Positions 51,100-59,976 of a DNA stretch of 64,000 nucleotides are shown piece after piece (the stretch's first letter is position 1; the number at the start of each line of letters is the position of its first letter). A program made the translations under genes and the position numbers. The notes under the pieces are model-generated. The model was not told the DNA's origin. It did not search any database and worked only from the letters and a program-made list of their open reading frames with translations. The stretch is from Pararheinheimera marina (GTDB lineage Bacteria; Pseudomonadota; Gammaproteobacteria; Enterobacterales; Alteromonadaceae): assembly GCF_042654345.1 (NCBI RefSeq), contig NZ_JBHSGB010000006.1, forward strand, positions 434,001 to 498,000. Direction: 5' to 3'.

Positions 51100-51747
51100 A
51101 TGAATTATTTGGCACATTTATGGCTGGCTCAGCACAACACAGGCTCCAGAGTGGGCAACCTGCTGGGCGATTTTTGCCGTGGTGTGGATTTAACTGCACA
51201 GCCTCCAACCGTGCTGGCAGGTTTATATAACCACAGAGCGGTGGACTGGTTTACCGACCGGGCGGACGAAGTTCGCCAGGCCAGGCAACTTTTCAGCGCC
51301 CCCATGCGCCGCTTTGCCCCGGTTGCATTGGATTTGCTGTTCGATCATTTGTTGATTCGTCACTGGGCAGAGTGGAATCAATCAGCTTTTTCTGCCTATA
51401 AAACCCAGCTTTACTGTCAGCTGCAGCAAGACCTGCCGCAGATGCCCACCGGCATGGCGGTGGTGATGCAAAAAGTGCTGCAACAGGACTGGTTTGGCAG
51501 TTACGCCACACTACAAGGGGTGCAACACGCCATTCGGGCACTGGCACTTCGTGGACAGCGCACCGGTATTTATGCCGCCATCGCAGATGAGCTGCCACAG
51601 TTGCAGCCGCAAATTCAGCCGCTGTTTCTGCGCTTTTTGCCACAGCTACAGCACTTCGTTGTACAAGCCGCCATCGAGCAAAACCCGGCTCAGGCGAAAG
51701 CCCGTTACATCAGCGCCACCGGCAAAGACCAAAGTAGCGAGGCTTGA
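51100..51747 (+). CDS. acpH: Acyl-carrier-protein phosphodiesterase
   Basis: A 215-residue ACP phosphodiesterase (AcpH), which removes the 4'-phosphopantetheine arm from ACP. The N-terminal signature MNYLAHLWLA and GNLLGDFCRGV contain the Asp residues that bind Mn2+, followed by HRAVDWFTDR and DLLFDHLLIRHW. The ATG at 51100 is chosen from alignment to the family; the sequence in front of it is not family-like. Its last 43 bp overlap the opposite-strand sixA gene. Confidence 0.9.
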   Translation: MNYLAHLWLAQHNTGSRVGNLLGDFCRGVDLTAQPPTVLAGLYNHRAVDWFTDRADEVRQARQLFSAPMRRFAPVALDLLFDHLLIRHWAEWNQSAFSAYKTQLYCQLQQDLPQMPTGMAVVMQKVLQQDWFGSYATLQGVQHAIRALALRGQRTGIYAAIADELPQLQPQIQPLFLRFLPQLQHFVVQAAIEQNPAQAKARYISATGKDQSSEA

Positions 51748-52175
51748 GATCCATCAAGCTGCAACAAGCTGGCACTGGCTTTTTTGATCCGAAAGCAACT
51801 GGCCTCTGTCTGCAGATAACTGGCCAGCAGCGCAGACAAATCAGGCTCGTGGCCGACACAGACCAGTAGTTCAGTGCCCTGCCCGGCATAATGGGCGATC
51901 GCCTGCTGTTGCACTGCGGCCTGACTGTAGATATCCAGCCAGTTGACTTGCTGCGGCGCTGGCCAGCCGAGTTGACGATGCAGTATCTCTGCGGTTTGCA
52001 GTGAACGACACAAGGTACTGCACAGCAACAACCCGGCACCCAGCTCTGCGCCAGCCAAAAACGCCGCCAGCCGCAGGCATTGTTGCCGGCCTTTGTCGGT
52101 CAGCTGACGGCTGCGGTCCGGGAAGCCCAAACTGCGGTCATCCGCCGTGGCATGGCGGATCAGTAATAATTTCAT
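51705..52175 (-). CDS. sixA: Phosphohistidine phosphatase SixA
   Basis: A 156-residue small histidine phosphatase. The catalytic RHAT motif starts at residue 7, and the second conserved His is in CVGHEPDLS near 107. SixA dephosphorylates histidine-containing phosphotransfer proteins such as ArcB or PtsO. The ATG at 52175 fits the family N-terminus (MKLLLIRHA). Its 3' end overlaps acpH on the other strand, so the convergent transcripts share 43 bp. Confidence 0.9.
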   Translation of the reverse strand: MKLLLIRHATADDRSLGFPDRSRQLTDKGRQQCLRLAAFLAGAELGAGLLLCSTLCRSLQTAEILHRQLGWPAPQQVNWLDIYSQAAVQQQAIAHYAGQGTELLVCVGHEPDLSALLASYLQTEASCFRIKKASASLLQLDGSQASLLWSLPVALM

Positions 52176-52286
52176 GATTAGCTCTAAAATTCTGTGGTTT
52201 TCATCGCCGCAGGCCCATTTGTCATTCAGTATCCATCAACGTATAAAAACAGCGCCAGTGCCGCCATACCCACGAGCGAAAAAAAC

Positions 52287-52296
52287 TTGTTATAAT
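52287..52296 (+). promoter_or_regulatory. Extended -10 promoter of rraB
   Basis: TTGTTATAAT is a perfect TATAAT with a TG one base upstream. No good -35 lies at the usual distance, as expected for an extended -10 promoter. It is about 60 bp before the rraB ATG. Confidence 0.6.
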
Positions 52297-52356
52297 CGCC
52301 GCACTTTTTCCGGCACAGATAAAGCGCCGGTCCCTTAACAGTGCGGAGAACGAAAG

Positions 52357-52752
52357 ATGCAATTTCCTGATGATGGCAACGGCGATATGCTCAAGGCGAT
52401 GGCTGAATCCGGCATGGACCTGAGCCAGGTGCTGGCACTGGATTTTTATCTGGTGTTCCCGGACCAGACCAAAGCTGAATCGGCTCTGGCCGCGTTAGCT
52501 GGCAGCGCGATGGATGGTGAAGTGGAACTGAACCTGAACGATCTGGACCAATGGGAACTGATTGTCAGCCTGAACATGCTGCCAGAGCATGCCACTATTA
52601 CCGCCAAAGAAACAGAACTGGATAAATTCGCCAAAAAATTCGGCGGTTACAACGATGGTTGGGGTGTGATGCAACACCAGGACGGCGACGAGGAATTTGC
52701 CGACGACGACCACGATCACCACTGCGATGACCACTGTGGTCACTCTCATTAA
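52357..52752 (+). CDS. rraB: RNase E inhibitor RraB-like protein with His/Asp-rich tail
   Basis: A 131-residue RraB-family protein. The start MQFPDDGNGDMLKAMAESG and the following LDFYLVFPDQTKAE fit the RraB domain, which binds RNase E and slows mRNA turnover. GGAG precedes the ATG. After the domain the C-terminal 25 residues are almost only Asp, Glu, His and Cys (FADDDHDHHCDDHCGHSH), which would bind metal; a DHDHH region of this type is also found in other RraB tails of the group as I recall. It is followed by a YebC paralogue after 26 bp. Confidence 0.9.
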   Translation: MQFPDDGNGDMLKAMAESGMDLSQVLALDFYLVFPDQTKAESALAALAGSAMDGEVELNLNDLDQWELIVSLNMLPEHATITAKETELDKFAKKFGGYNDGWGVMQHQDGDEEFADDDHDHHCDDHCGHSH

Positions 52753-52778
52753 AACTCAAAAAACAGCGAGAACGACTT

Positions 52779-53483
52779 ATGGGCGCTCAATGGAAAGCCA
52801 AACATAAACAAGACGCTGCGGCCGCCAAAGGCCGTATTTTTACCAAATTAGCCAAAGAGATTATGGTTGCTGCCCGTAACGGTGCGGATCCGGATATGAA
52901 CTCTAAACTGCGGGTAGCGATGGAAGCGGCGAAAAAAGCCTCTATGCCGCGTGACACGCTGGAACGCGCCATTAAAAAAGGCGCAGGCTTGCTGGATGGC
53001 CCGGTTAACTACGAAGCCGTGACCTACGAAGGTTTTGCGCCCTATCAGGTGCCAGTGATTGTGGAATGTCTGACCGACAACAAAAACCGTTCAGCCCAGA
53101 GTATCCGCGTACTGTTCCGTAAAGGTCAGCTGGGGACATCAGGCTCAGTGTCCTGGGATTTTAAATATTTAGGCGCCATTGAAGCCTCACCAACCAGCCC
53201 GGACGCCGACCCGGAACTGGCCGCTATTGAAGCTGGTGCCCAGGACTTTGAAGCGGCAGACGAAGGTGAAACCCTGTTCCTGACCGAACCTACCGATCTG
53301 GACGCCGTGTCCAAAGCCCTGCCTGAGCATGGCTTTACGGTGACTTCGGCCAAGCTGGTGTACCGGCCGAATAACCCGGTCAGCAGCCTGACCGATGAAC
53401 AACGCGCCGAAGTGGAAGCCTTCCTCGACGCTATTGACGCCGATGATGACGTACAGAACGTCTATGTCGGCCTGGCAGGTTAA
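52779..53483 (+). CDS. YebC/TACO1 family protein (YeeN-like)
   Basis: A 234-residue member of the YebC/PmpR family. The start MGAQWKAKHKQDAAAAKGRIFTK is the YeeN type rather than the YebC type (which reads AGHSKW). Family blocks include ADPDMNSKLR, ASMPRDTLERAIKKG and VECLTDNKNRSA. YebC proteins act at the ribosome to relieve proline stalling, or as regulators; the role of the YeeN branch is less clear. It follows rraB by 26 bp and is likely co-transcribed. Confidence 0.9.
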   Translation: MGAQWKAKHKQDAAAAKGRIFTKLAKEIMVAARNGADPDMNSKLRVAMEAAKKASMPRDTLERAIKKGAGLLDGPVNYEAVTYEGFAPYQVPVIVECLTDNKNRSAQSIRVLFRKGQLGTSGSVSWDFKYLGAIEASPTSPDADPELAAIEAGAQDFEAADEGETLFLTEPTDLDAVSKALPEHGFTVTSAKLVYRPNNPVSSLTDEQRAEVEAFLDAIDADDDVQNVYVGLAG

Positions 53484-53515
53484 CCTTTATCACAAGCCGT
53501 TAACCTGAATAAAAA

Positions 53516-53547
53516 CCCGGAAATGCCAACAGCTTTTCCGGATTTTT
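53516..53547 (+). terminator. Intrinsic terminator after the YebC-like gene
   Basis: Stem CCGGAAA / TTTCCGG with an 11-nt loop, followed by ATTTTT. It begins about 30 bp after the stop codon. Confidence 0.82.
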
Positions 53548-53692
53548 CGCATAAAAAATCAGAAAAACCGCAAAAGCACCCGCCAAATTACAAATTTACA
53601 TTCAATTTTACTGATATGCCCTTGAGCTGTGCTCCGGCTTATGGTTTTATCCGCGCGACTTAAAAATCGTCAGGAAATTCGAGGCCGTATTC

Positions 53693-56149
53693 ATGCGATT
53701 CCAACCCCATTTGTTAACCGTCGCGGTTTGTACCGCGCTGAGCGCTCTGCCTTCTGTACAGGCTCAACAGCAACACAATGCCGAAGAGGCACAAATTGAA
53801 AAAATCAGTGTCACCGCCACCCGTCGTGCCGGCACAGTGCAGGATGCGCCGCTGAATATCACAGCGCTGGATAATGACGTGATGGCGCAGCAGAACATGA
53901 CAGAGCTGGCCGACGTGGCCCGCTGGGTACCGGGTCTGACAGTGCCGGATTTAGGTGGCCGTGACGGCACACCGCTGATTGTACGTGGCCTGAACACCAA
54001 CTCCTCAGGTCCGGATTCGGACGGTGGCACTGTCGCCACTTACCTGGGCGAAATGCCGGTGCAAATGGATTTACGCCTGGTTGATATTGAACGGGTGGAA
54101 GTACTGATTGGCCCTCAGGGCACCTTGTACGGCGCAGGTACTTTAGGTGGCGCTATCCGTTATATTGCCAAGGAGCCTGAGTTTGGTGTGACCAGCGGCT
54201 CCGTCTTTGGTGACATTTCACAAAATGCCGAAAGCGACAGTCAGGGCTCTGAAGGCGGTTTTATCCTGAACCTGCCGTTGTCCGGTGACACACTGGCGCT
54301 GCGTACCTCACTGAATTACGTCAATGACCCGGGTTTTATTGATTACAACTACCTGGTGCGTCAGCCTGGAATCAGCCTGACCGATCCGGACTGGACCAAT
54401 GCCGAACAGGTTGACACCAACCTGCGCCGCAAAGCCGACGCCAACGGCGAAAAAATACTGACCGGCCGCATTGCGCTGCGCTGGTCACCAAACGAAGTGT
54501 TCGACTCCACGCTGAACTACTACTACCAAAGCCAGCAAGCGGAAGGCCGTTCGATCAGCCATTACCAAAGCCTGGGCGCCGACAATCCGTTAGCACCACA
54601 GATTGGCCAGTACGAGTCTGCCTACCGCTATGAAGAGCCGAACGACCTGGACGATTCACTGCTGAGCCTGGAAATGAAAGTGGATCTGGATTTCGCTGAA
54701 CTGGTGTCCGCCACCGGCTTTGCCACCTCCAAAGAACAAGGCCAGCGTGACCAGAGCGACCTGTTGATCCGATTGGATTACGGCTACGAAGAATTCCCGG
54801 CATTTTCTGCTTTCACCTTTGAAGATGAAAAGGATGAAACCTTTACTCAGGAGCTGCGCCTGGTGTCCAGCGGCGATGACGCCTTAAGCTGGATTGTTGG
54901 CGGCTACTACAGCAACAACGAGTTTGACGGCCTGAGTAAAGAATTTACGCCTGGGTTTGACCAGTACGCGCTAAACGTCTGGGAGACCGGTGGCAACCCA
55001 AGGCCGGATGCACTGGAATACATTTCCGTTGATAAAACTAAAGTGATTGAAAAAGCCGTATTCGGTGAGCTGAGTTACCAGCTGACTGACGCCTGGCAAG
55101 CCACTTTGGGTACCCGTTTCTACCGCTACAGCGTGAACTCAGCCTCAGCGGTTGATTTACCTTTGTACAACTCGGTGTTCGATGGCGCTCCATCGGATCA
55201 GATTATTCTGGACTTCGAAGGGGCCAGTGCCAAAGACAATGGCAACCTGCTGAAATTTAACACCAATTACAAACTGACTGAGGACCTGATGGTCTACCTG
55301 ACGGTCAGTGAAGGCTTCCGTATTGGTGGCTCCAATGGCGTAGCCGCCTGTACACCGGAAGATCTGGAAGGGGGTCAGCGCGTTTGTGCCTTACCGAATG
55401 AACGCCTGTATGCGGCCGACACCACCACCAACTATGAGCTTGGGGTGAAATCCAGCTGGCTGAAAAACAAACTGCACTTAAACGCGGCCTTGTTCCGGGT
55501 GGACTGGGATGACGCCCAGGTCACAGGCGCCACCATCAATGGTCAGCAGCCCATCATCACCAATGCCGGTGCTGCCAAAGCTCAGGGCATCGAGTTCTCT
55601 GGCCGCGCCGTGCTGACCGGTGAACTCAGCACTTACCTCACCTATGCCTACACTCAGGCAGAGCTGACCTCAGATGCACCTTTCCTGTTTGCCGTGGTGG
55701 ATGAGCAAGGCACTGAACTGCAGGATTATTACGACGGGAAAGCTGGCGATCGCCTGCCGGGCTCACCAGAGCACAGCCTGTCCTTTGGCCTGAATTACCA
55801 GACGGATGTGTTCGAAGACAGCCAGCTGGACCTGAGCTACGGCGTCACTTACCAAAGCGATGTCTACACCAAAGTTGGCCTGCGTGCCGACGGTGAAGCC
55901 TTGCCTGGTTATGCCGTGAATAACTTTTCCGCCAAGCTGGCACAGGACGCCTGGTCGGTGACCTTCTATATCGACAACCTGTTTGATAAATATGCTTTTA
56001 CTGCCACCCGCCGTGACCGTGGCGATATGGGTCTGGCCCGCTTTGACGAGATGAACAGCAATGACCCGGCGCTGCAGCGCAACTACGGCCATTACATTCT
56101 GACGCCTCGCACCTTGGGCCTGAAGTTTAACTATCAGTTTGAACTTTAA
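53693..56149 (+). CDS. TonB-dependent outer-membrane receptor
   Basis: An 818-residue TBDR. Signal peptide 1 to about 25 (ALSALPSVQA), then a TonB box-like EKISVTATRR, a plug with VARWVPGLTVPDLGGRDGTPLIVRGLNT and VDIERVEVLIGPQGTLYGAGTLGGAIRYI, and a barrel ending in TLGLKFNYQFEL. The plug resembles FecA-like/iron-complex and unknown-substrate receptors of Alteromonadales. No N-terminal signalling domain is present. It precedes a TPR-sulfotransferase gene across a terminator, an arrangement seen repeatedly in related genomes. The ligand is unknown. Confidence 0.92.
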   Translation: MRFQPHLLTVAVCTALSALPSVQAQQQHNAEEAQIEKISVTATRRAGTVQDAPLNITALDNDVMAQQNMTELADVARWVPGLTVPDLGGRDGTPLIVRGLNTNSSGPDSDGGTVATYLGEMPVQMDLRLVDIERVEVLIGPQGTLYGAGTLGGAIRYIAKEPEFGVTSGSVFGDISQNAESDSQGSEGGFILNLPLSGDTLALRTSLNYVNDPGFIDYNYLVRQPGISLTDPDWTNAEQVDTNLRRKADANGEKILTGRIALRWSPNEVFDSTLNYYYQSQQAEGRSISHYQSLGADNPLAPQIGQYESAYRYEEPNDLDDSLLSLEMKVDLDFAELVSATGFATSKEQGQRDQSDLLIRLDYGYEEFPAFSAFTFEDEKDETFTQELRLVSSGDDALSWIVGGYYSNNEFDGLSKEFTPGFDQYALNVWETGGNPRPDALEYISVDKTKVIEKAVFGELSYQLTDAWQATLGTRFYRYSVNSASAVDLPLYNSVFDGAPSDQIILDFEGASAKDNGNLLKFNTNYKLTEDLMVYLTVSEGFRIGGSNGVAACTPEDLEGGQRVCALPNERLYAADTTTNYELGVKSSWLKNKLHLNAALFRVDWDDAQVTGATINGQQPIITNAGAAKAQGIEFSGRAVLTGELSTYLTYAYTQAELTSDAPFLFAVVDEQGTELQDYYDGKAGDRLPGSPEHSLSFGLNYQTDVFEDSQLDLSYGVTYQSDVYTKVGLRADGEALPGYAVNNFSAKLAQDAWSVTFYIDNLFDKYAFTATRRDRGDMGLARFDEMNSNDPALQRNYGHYILTPRTLGLKFNYQFEL

Positions 56150-56164
56150 CGGCAATGCGATATA

Positions 56165-56197
56165 AACAAAGCGCCTGAAGGCGCTTTGTTTTTTTTA
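56165..56197 (+). terminator. Intrinsic terminator after the TBDR
   Basis: Perfect 11-bp stem AACAAAGCGCC / GGCGCTTTGTT with a TGAA loop, then a T run. It is 15 bp past the TBDR stop and 12 bp before the TPR-sulfotransferase start, so readthrough would be needed for co-expression. Confidence 0.92.
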
Positions 56198-56208
56198 CAG
56201 AGAGACTG

Positions 56209-57795
56209 ATGCAATCACCGATCACCCTGCCTGCGCTGACGCACGCCAAAACCCTGATGCAACAGCAAAAGTGGCAACAAGCTTACCAGTTGCTGGCAGG
56301 CCTGGTGCAGCAACAACCGCTATTGGCTGACAGCTACTATCTGATGGCACTGATCCAGCTGGAACATCAGCAGCTGCATAAAGCCAAAGCCCTGTTAGTC
56401 CAGGCGTTGAAACTACGTAATGCGCCGGAGTTTAGGGTACAACTTATTCAGGTGTGCAGCCTGCTCGCGCAGATGGCAGATGTCAAACAGTTACTCAAAC
56501 CCCTGGTGGCCAGTCAGCTAACTAATGCGCTTTGGGCCGATATAGTTGGAGTTGCGCTGACCCGGCTTGGAGACCATCAGGCGGCTCTGGCCTACTTTGC
56601 TCAAGCCACAGTTCTTGCGCCGGACAACGCGGCTTACGCCTACAACTATGGGGTAGCACTAAAGTTTGATGGCGATTTTACAAGGGCCCGCAACGCCTTA
56701 CAGCACGCAATTACCATGGATCCGAGCCATAGCGCTGCCTGGTACGCGCTGACCGAACTCGACAGCGCCGAACAAGCCACCATGCATAGCGCGCAGTTGC
56801 AACAGATGTTAAAGCAGCAGACTGAGCCGGAAGAGCGCCTGATCCGCAGCCATGCCTTAGCGCGCTGTCTGGAAACTGTGGGTGACTATGCCGAAGCTCT
56901 GGCAGTGCTTCACCCCGCCAAACAGGCAAAACGGCAGAGCGCAGCCCAAGCGGTCCAGCAGCTGTTACAGCTGTTTCCTGCCTTCACGGAACTGGCACAA
57001 CAAGCCAGTTCAGCCACAGGTGGCAGCCTGAGCACAGAACCGATATTTATCATTGGCATGCCACGCTCCGGCACCACCTTGGTGGAGCGGATTTTAAGCA
57101 GCCACAGCCAGGTGCAATCGGCCGGCGAATTGCAGGATTTTGCCACCGCAGTGAAAGAGCTGACGCAAAGCCCGGGCCGAACCGTGTTAGACCCGGCTAC
57201 GCTGGCCGGCGCTTATCAGCTGGACCCAGCCGCTATTGCCGAGCGTTATTTGCAACGCAGCCGGGTACTGACGGGCAGCAAGCCCCATTTTATCGACAAG
57301 CTGCCATTTAATTTCTTTTACGTTGACCTGCTGCGCCGGGCCTTCCCGCAGGCGAAGATTATCTGGATGCTGCGTAACCCGGCCGATACCTGCCTTGGTA
57401 ACTACCGTGCGCTGTTTTCACTGCATAACCCTTATTACAGCTATGTGTTTGATCTGAAAGACACCGCCGCCTTTTATGCCGGGTTTTACCACTGGACTTT
57501 GTTCTGGCAACGGCAGCAGTTGCCACAAATTCGTTTCCAGTCCTATGAAGAGCTGGTGCGCCAGCCCGAACAACAAACTTATGAATTGCTGCAGTTTTGT
57601 GGCCTGACGCCAGAGCCCGGCTGTTTTGCCTCAGAGCAAAACCAAAGTCCGGTAGCGACCGCCTCTAAAGTGCAGGTGCGCGAAGCCATCCATACCAAAG
57701 CCGTGGGGCGCTGGGCCCGCTATCAACCAGCGATAGCCCCTTTGCTGCAGGCTTTGGCTCAGCATCAACTGCCCTTTGAGTGGCCAAAAATCTGA
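56209..57795 (+). CDS. TPR-containing sulfotransferase
   Basis: A 528-residue protein. The first 260 residues contain TPR-type helical pairs (e.g. WQQAYQLLAGLVQQQPLLADSYYLMALI and YNYGVALKFDGDFTRARNALQHAI). From about 278 the sulfotransferase domain has the 5'-PSB loop PRSGTTLVERI, an AGELQDF region, and a 3'-PB motif LRNPADTCLGNY. It would transfer sulfate from PAPS to an unknown acceptor. It lacks a signal peptide. Genes of this kind are often found next to TBDRs, so they may act on the same pathway; that is association only. Confidence 0.9.
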   Translation: MQSPITLPALTHAKTLMQQQKWQQAYQLLAGLVQQQPLLADSYYLMALIQLEHQQLHKAKALLVQALKLRNAPEFRVQLIQVCSLLAQMADVKQLLKPLVASQLTNALWADIVGVALTRLGDHQAALAYFAQATVLAPDNAAYAYNYGVALKFDGDFTRARNALQHAITMDPSHSAAWYALTELDSAEQATMHSAQLQQMLKQQTEPEERLIRSHALARCLETVGDYAEALAVLHPAKQAKRQSAAQAVQQLLQLFPAFTELAQQASSATGGSLSTEPIFIIGMPRSGTTLVERILSSHSQVQSAGELQDFATAVKELTQSPGRTVLDPATLAGAYQLDPAAIAERYLQRSRVLTGSKPHFIDKLPFNFFYVDLLRRAFPQAKIIWMLRNPADTCLGNYRALFSLHNPYYSYVFDLKDTAAFYAGFYHWTLFWQRQQLPQIRFQSYEELVRQPEQQTYELLQFCGLTPEPGCFASEQNQSPVATASKVQVREAIHTKAVGRWARYQPAIAPLLQALAQHQLPFEWPKI

Positions 57796-57863
57796 CACCT
57801 TCAGCTTTGGCTCCTGCAGTCAAAAGATTTATACTGCCGGCCTTGTATGTAAGGATGTAACGA

Positions 57864-58388
57864 ATGAACGTTCTGGTCGCCTCAGCCAACCCAGCCAAAA
57901 TCCGCGCTGTTGAATCTGCCTTTGCCGACGTCTTCGGCCGCGCCAATTTATCCGTTTGTGGTATTGCCACCGAAAGCGGTGTCGCCGCGCAGCCGATGAC
58001 CAGCGCCGAAACCCTGCTGGGCGCACAAAACCGGCTGCAGGCGCTGCTGCACGCTGATGCCGACTACAAAGTCGCGATTGAAGCCGGATTAGATGGCGAT
58101 ATGACCTTTGCCTGGATGCTGGTCGAGCACCAAGGCATGTACGGCAAAGCCCGCTCGGCCAGCCTGATGTTGCCACCGCAAGCGTTGACGGCACTGCAAC
58201 AAGGCGAGGAACTGGGCGATGTGATGGACGCCATGTTCGCCGAGCAGAATGTGAAACAAAAAGGCGGCGCTATTGCGCTGTTAACCCAGGACAAACTCAG
58301 CCGCAGTTCGGTCTACCATCAGGCATTGATCCTGGCACTGATCCCGTTTTTAAACCCAGAGTTGTTTCCAACACCGCCTTTAGCCTGA
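57864..58388 (+). CDS. yjjX: Inosine/xanthosine triphosphatase YjjX
   Basis: A 174-residue YjjX-type NTPase. The start MNVLVASANPAKIRAVESAF and the block MTSAETLLGAQNR, then IEAGLDGDMTFAW, identify the family. It hydrolyses non-canonical ITP and XTP to limit mutagenic nucleotides. AAGGA precedes the ATG. It follows the sulfotransferase gene with 68 bp between them. Confidence 0.92.
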   Translation: MNVLVASANPAKIRAVESAFADVFGRANLSVCGIATESGVAAQPMTSAETLLGAQNRLQALLHADADYKVAIEAGLDGDMTFAWMLVEHQGMYGKARSASLMLPPQALTALQQGEELGDVMDAMFAEQNVKQKGGAIALLTQDKLSRSSVYHQALILALIPFLNPELFPTPPLA

Positions 58389-58480
58389 GATTTACTGCAA
58401 GTCCGCACTTTTGGTCATGGCCGTTAACGGCCGCTACTGCTAACCTGCCAGCCAGTTTACACAAGGTAGCGGCAGCTAAA

Positions 58481-59317
58481 ATGGTCATGGCTAAAACCGA
58501 TCTCTGGCAACAACTGTTGGTATTTATTGAACAGAACCTGCATACCGAACTGGATACCAGCTTGCTGGCCTCGCGGGTCCATTTAAGCAAATGGCATTTT
58601 CAACGACAGTTTAAACAGCAATACCAGCAAAGCGTTGGTCAGTACATTCGCGCTTTGCGATTGGCCAAAGCCAGTGCCCGGCTGCAGTACCGAAGCGATG
58701 CCATACATCAGCTGGCCGGGCATTGCGGTTTTCTGAGCTCGGAAGGCTTCAGCCGTAGTTTTTTACAGCACAGTGGCATGGCGCCATCTGAGTTTCGCCG
58801 GCAAACTGCCCAACTGCCGCCAGGCCAAAGCCTGCTGCCTGCCGGGGTGACAGATCCAGAATGGCTTTGGCTGGAGCCGCTGACGGTGGCACTATTGAAC
58901 CATCATGGTTCGATGCAGCAACTTGGCAGCACAATTCAGCAGTTTATTCAGTGGCGTAAGCAAAACAAACTGCCACCTACGGTCAGCCGGACCTTCAACT
59001 TATGGTGGCAAGACCCAGCCACTGCAAGCACTGACCGCTCCCCTTTTGCGCTGGCTGCAGAACTAAGCAGAGCGCCAGCGCAACAACTGCAGCCGTTGCA
59101 GTCCTATCAGTTATTCGGCGGCAGCTACCTGAGACTGCGACTGACCGGCCCTGAGCAGCACTATTAGCGCCTGGTTCAACAGCTACTGCAGCAGTGGCTG
59201 CCCTCATCCAACGCGGTATTGCGTGAGGAGCCCGTTGTGCTAGAACGACTATGCTGGTTCCCGGATGTTGCCGAATGTGACGCAAAAAGCTGGCTTTATC
59301 TGCCAGTTTGCGCCTAA
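58481..59317 (+). pseudogene. AraC-GyrI-like regulator with an in-frame amber codon
   Basis: The frame begins with an AraC helix-turn-helix (ASRVHLSKWHFQRQFKQQYQ, then AGHCGFLSSEGFSRSF) and continues into a GyrI-like effector domain (PEWLWLEPLTVALLNHHG). A TAG at 59165-59167 stops it after residue 228. The same frame continues for 49 codons and ends WLYLPVCA, the typical end of the GyrI domain, so one base change explains the lesion. Without the stop the product would be 278 residues. The truncated protein keeps the DNA-binding part and might still act. A sequencing error is possible. Confidence 0.8.
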
Positions 59318-59349
59318 GCTGGGCTTTGTGACTCATTCTGGAGAGACCT

Positions 59350-59898
59350 ATGACAAGCTTAAAGATCCTGGCAATATGTGGCAGTTTACGGCAAAAGTCC
59401 AACAACAAAGCTTTATTGCAGTATGCAATGCAGCAAGCGCCGACAGGCATTGAGATTGAACTGGCAGACCTGTCTGGGCTGCCATTTTACAACTCAGATT
59501 TAACCGAAAAACCTGACAGTGTGACGAAACTGATTGCTCAGGCTGCCGCCGCCGATGCGCTGCTGCTGGCGAGCCCTGAATACAACTACTCTATCGCGCC
59601 TGCACTGAAAAACGCACTCGACTGGTTGTCCCGCGAACCGAACAATGGCGTGCTGGCCGGCAAAACTGCGGCGATTATGGGCTCAGGTGGCGGTATGGGC
59701 ACCTCCAGGGCGCAATACCATCTGCGTCAGGTCTGTGTCTTCCTCGACCTGCATCTGGTGAATAAGCCTGAAGTGTTCTGCAATTCCTTTGGCGACAGCT
59801 TTAACGCCGCAGGTGAACTGGTGGACGAGCGAATTCAGGGCTTGATTCAGCAGCAACTGCAGGCATTGGCCGAATTGACGGGTAAAATACGCAATTAA
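59350..59898 (+). CDS. NADPH-dependent FMN reductase family protein
   Basis: A 182-residue flavodoxin-fold reductase. The FMN phosphate loop GSLRQKSNNKALL is at the start, and SPEYNYSIAPALKNALDWLSR is the family hallmark, as in ChrR/YieF. Such enzymes reduce quinones, chromate or azo compounds. It starts 33 bp after the end of the disrupted regulator; GAGAGA precedes the ATG. Confidence 0.92.
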   Translation: MTSLKILAICGSLRQKSNNKALLQYAMQQAPTGIEIELADLSGLPFYNSDLTEKPDSVTKLIAQAAAADALLLASPEYNYSIAPALKNALDWLSREPNNGVLAGKTAAIMGSGGGMGTSRAQYHLRQVCVFLDLHLVNKPEVFCNSFGDSFNAAGELVDERIQGLIQQQLQALAELTGKIRN

Positions 59899-59976
59899 AA
59901 CAAGGCCGTGCTTGTGCCAGGTGAAAAACTTTGTCAGATTAACTAAAGCAAAAACCCACGGATAAGAGGTTGCCGC

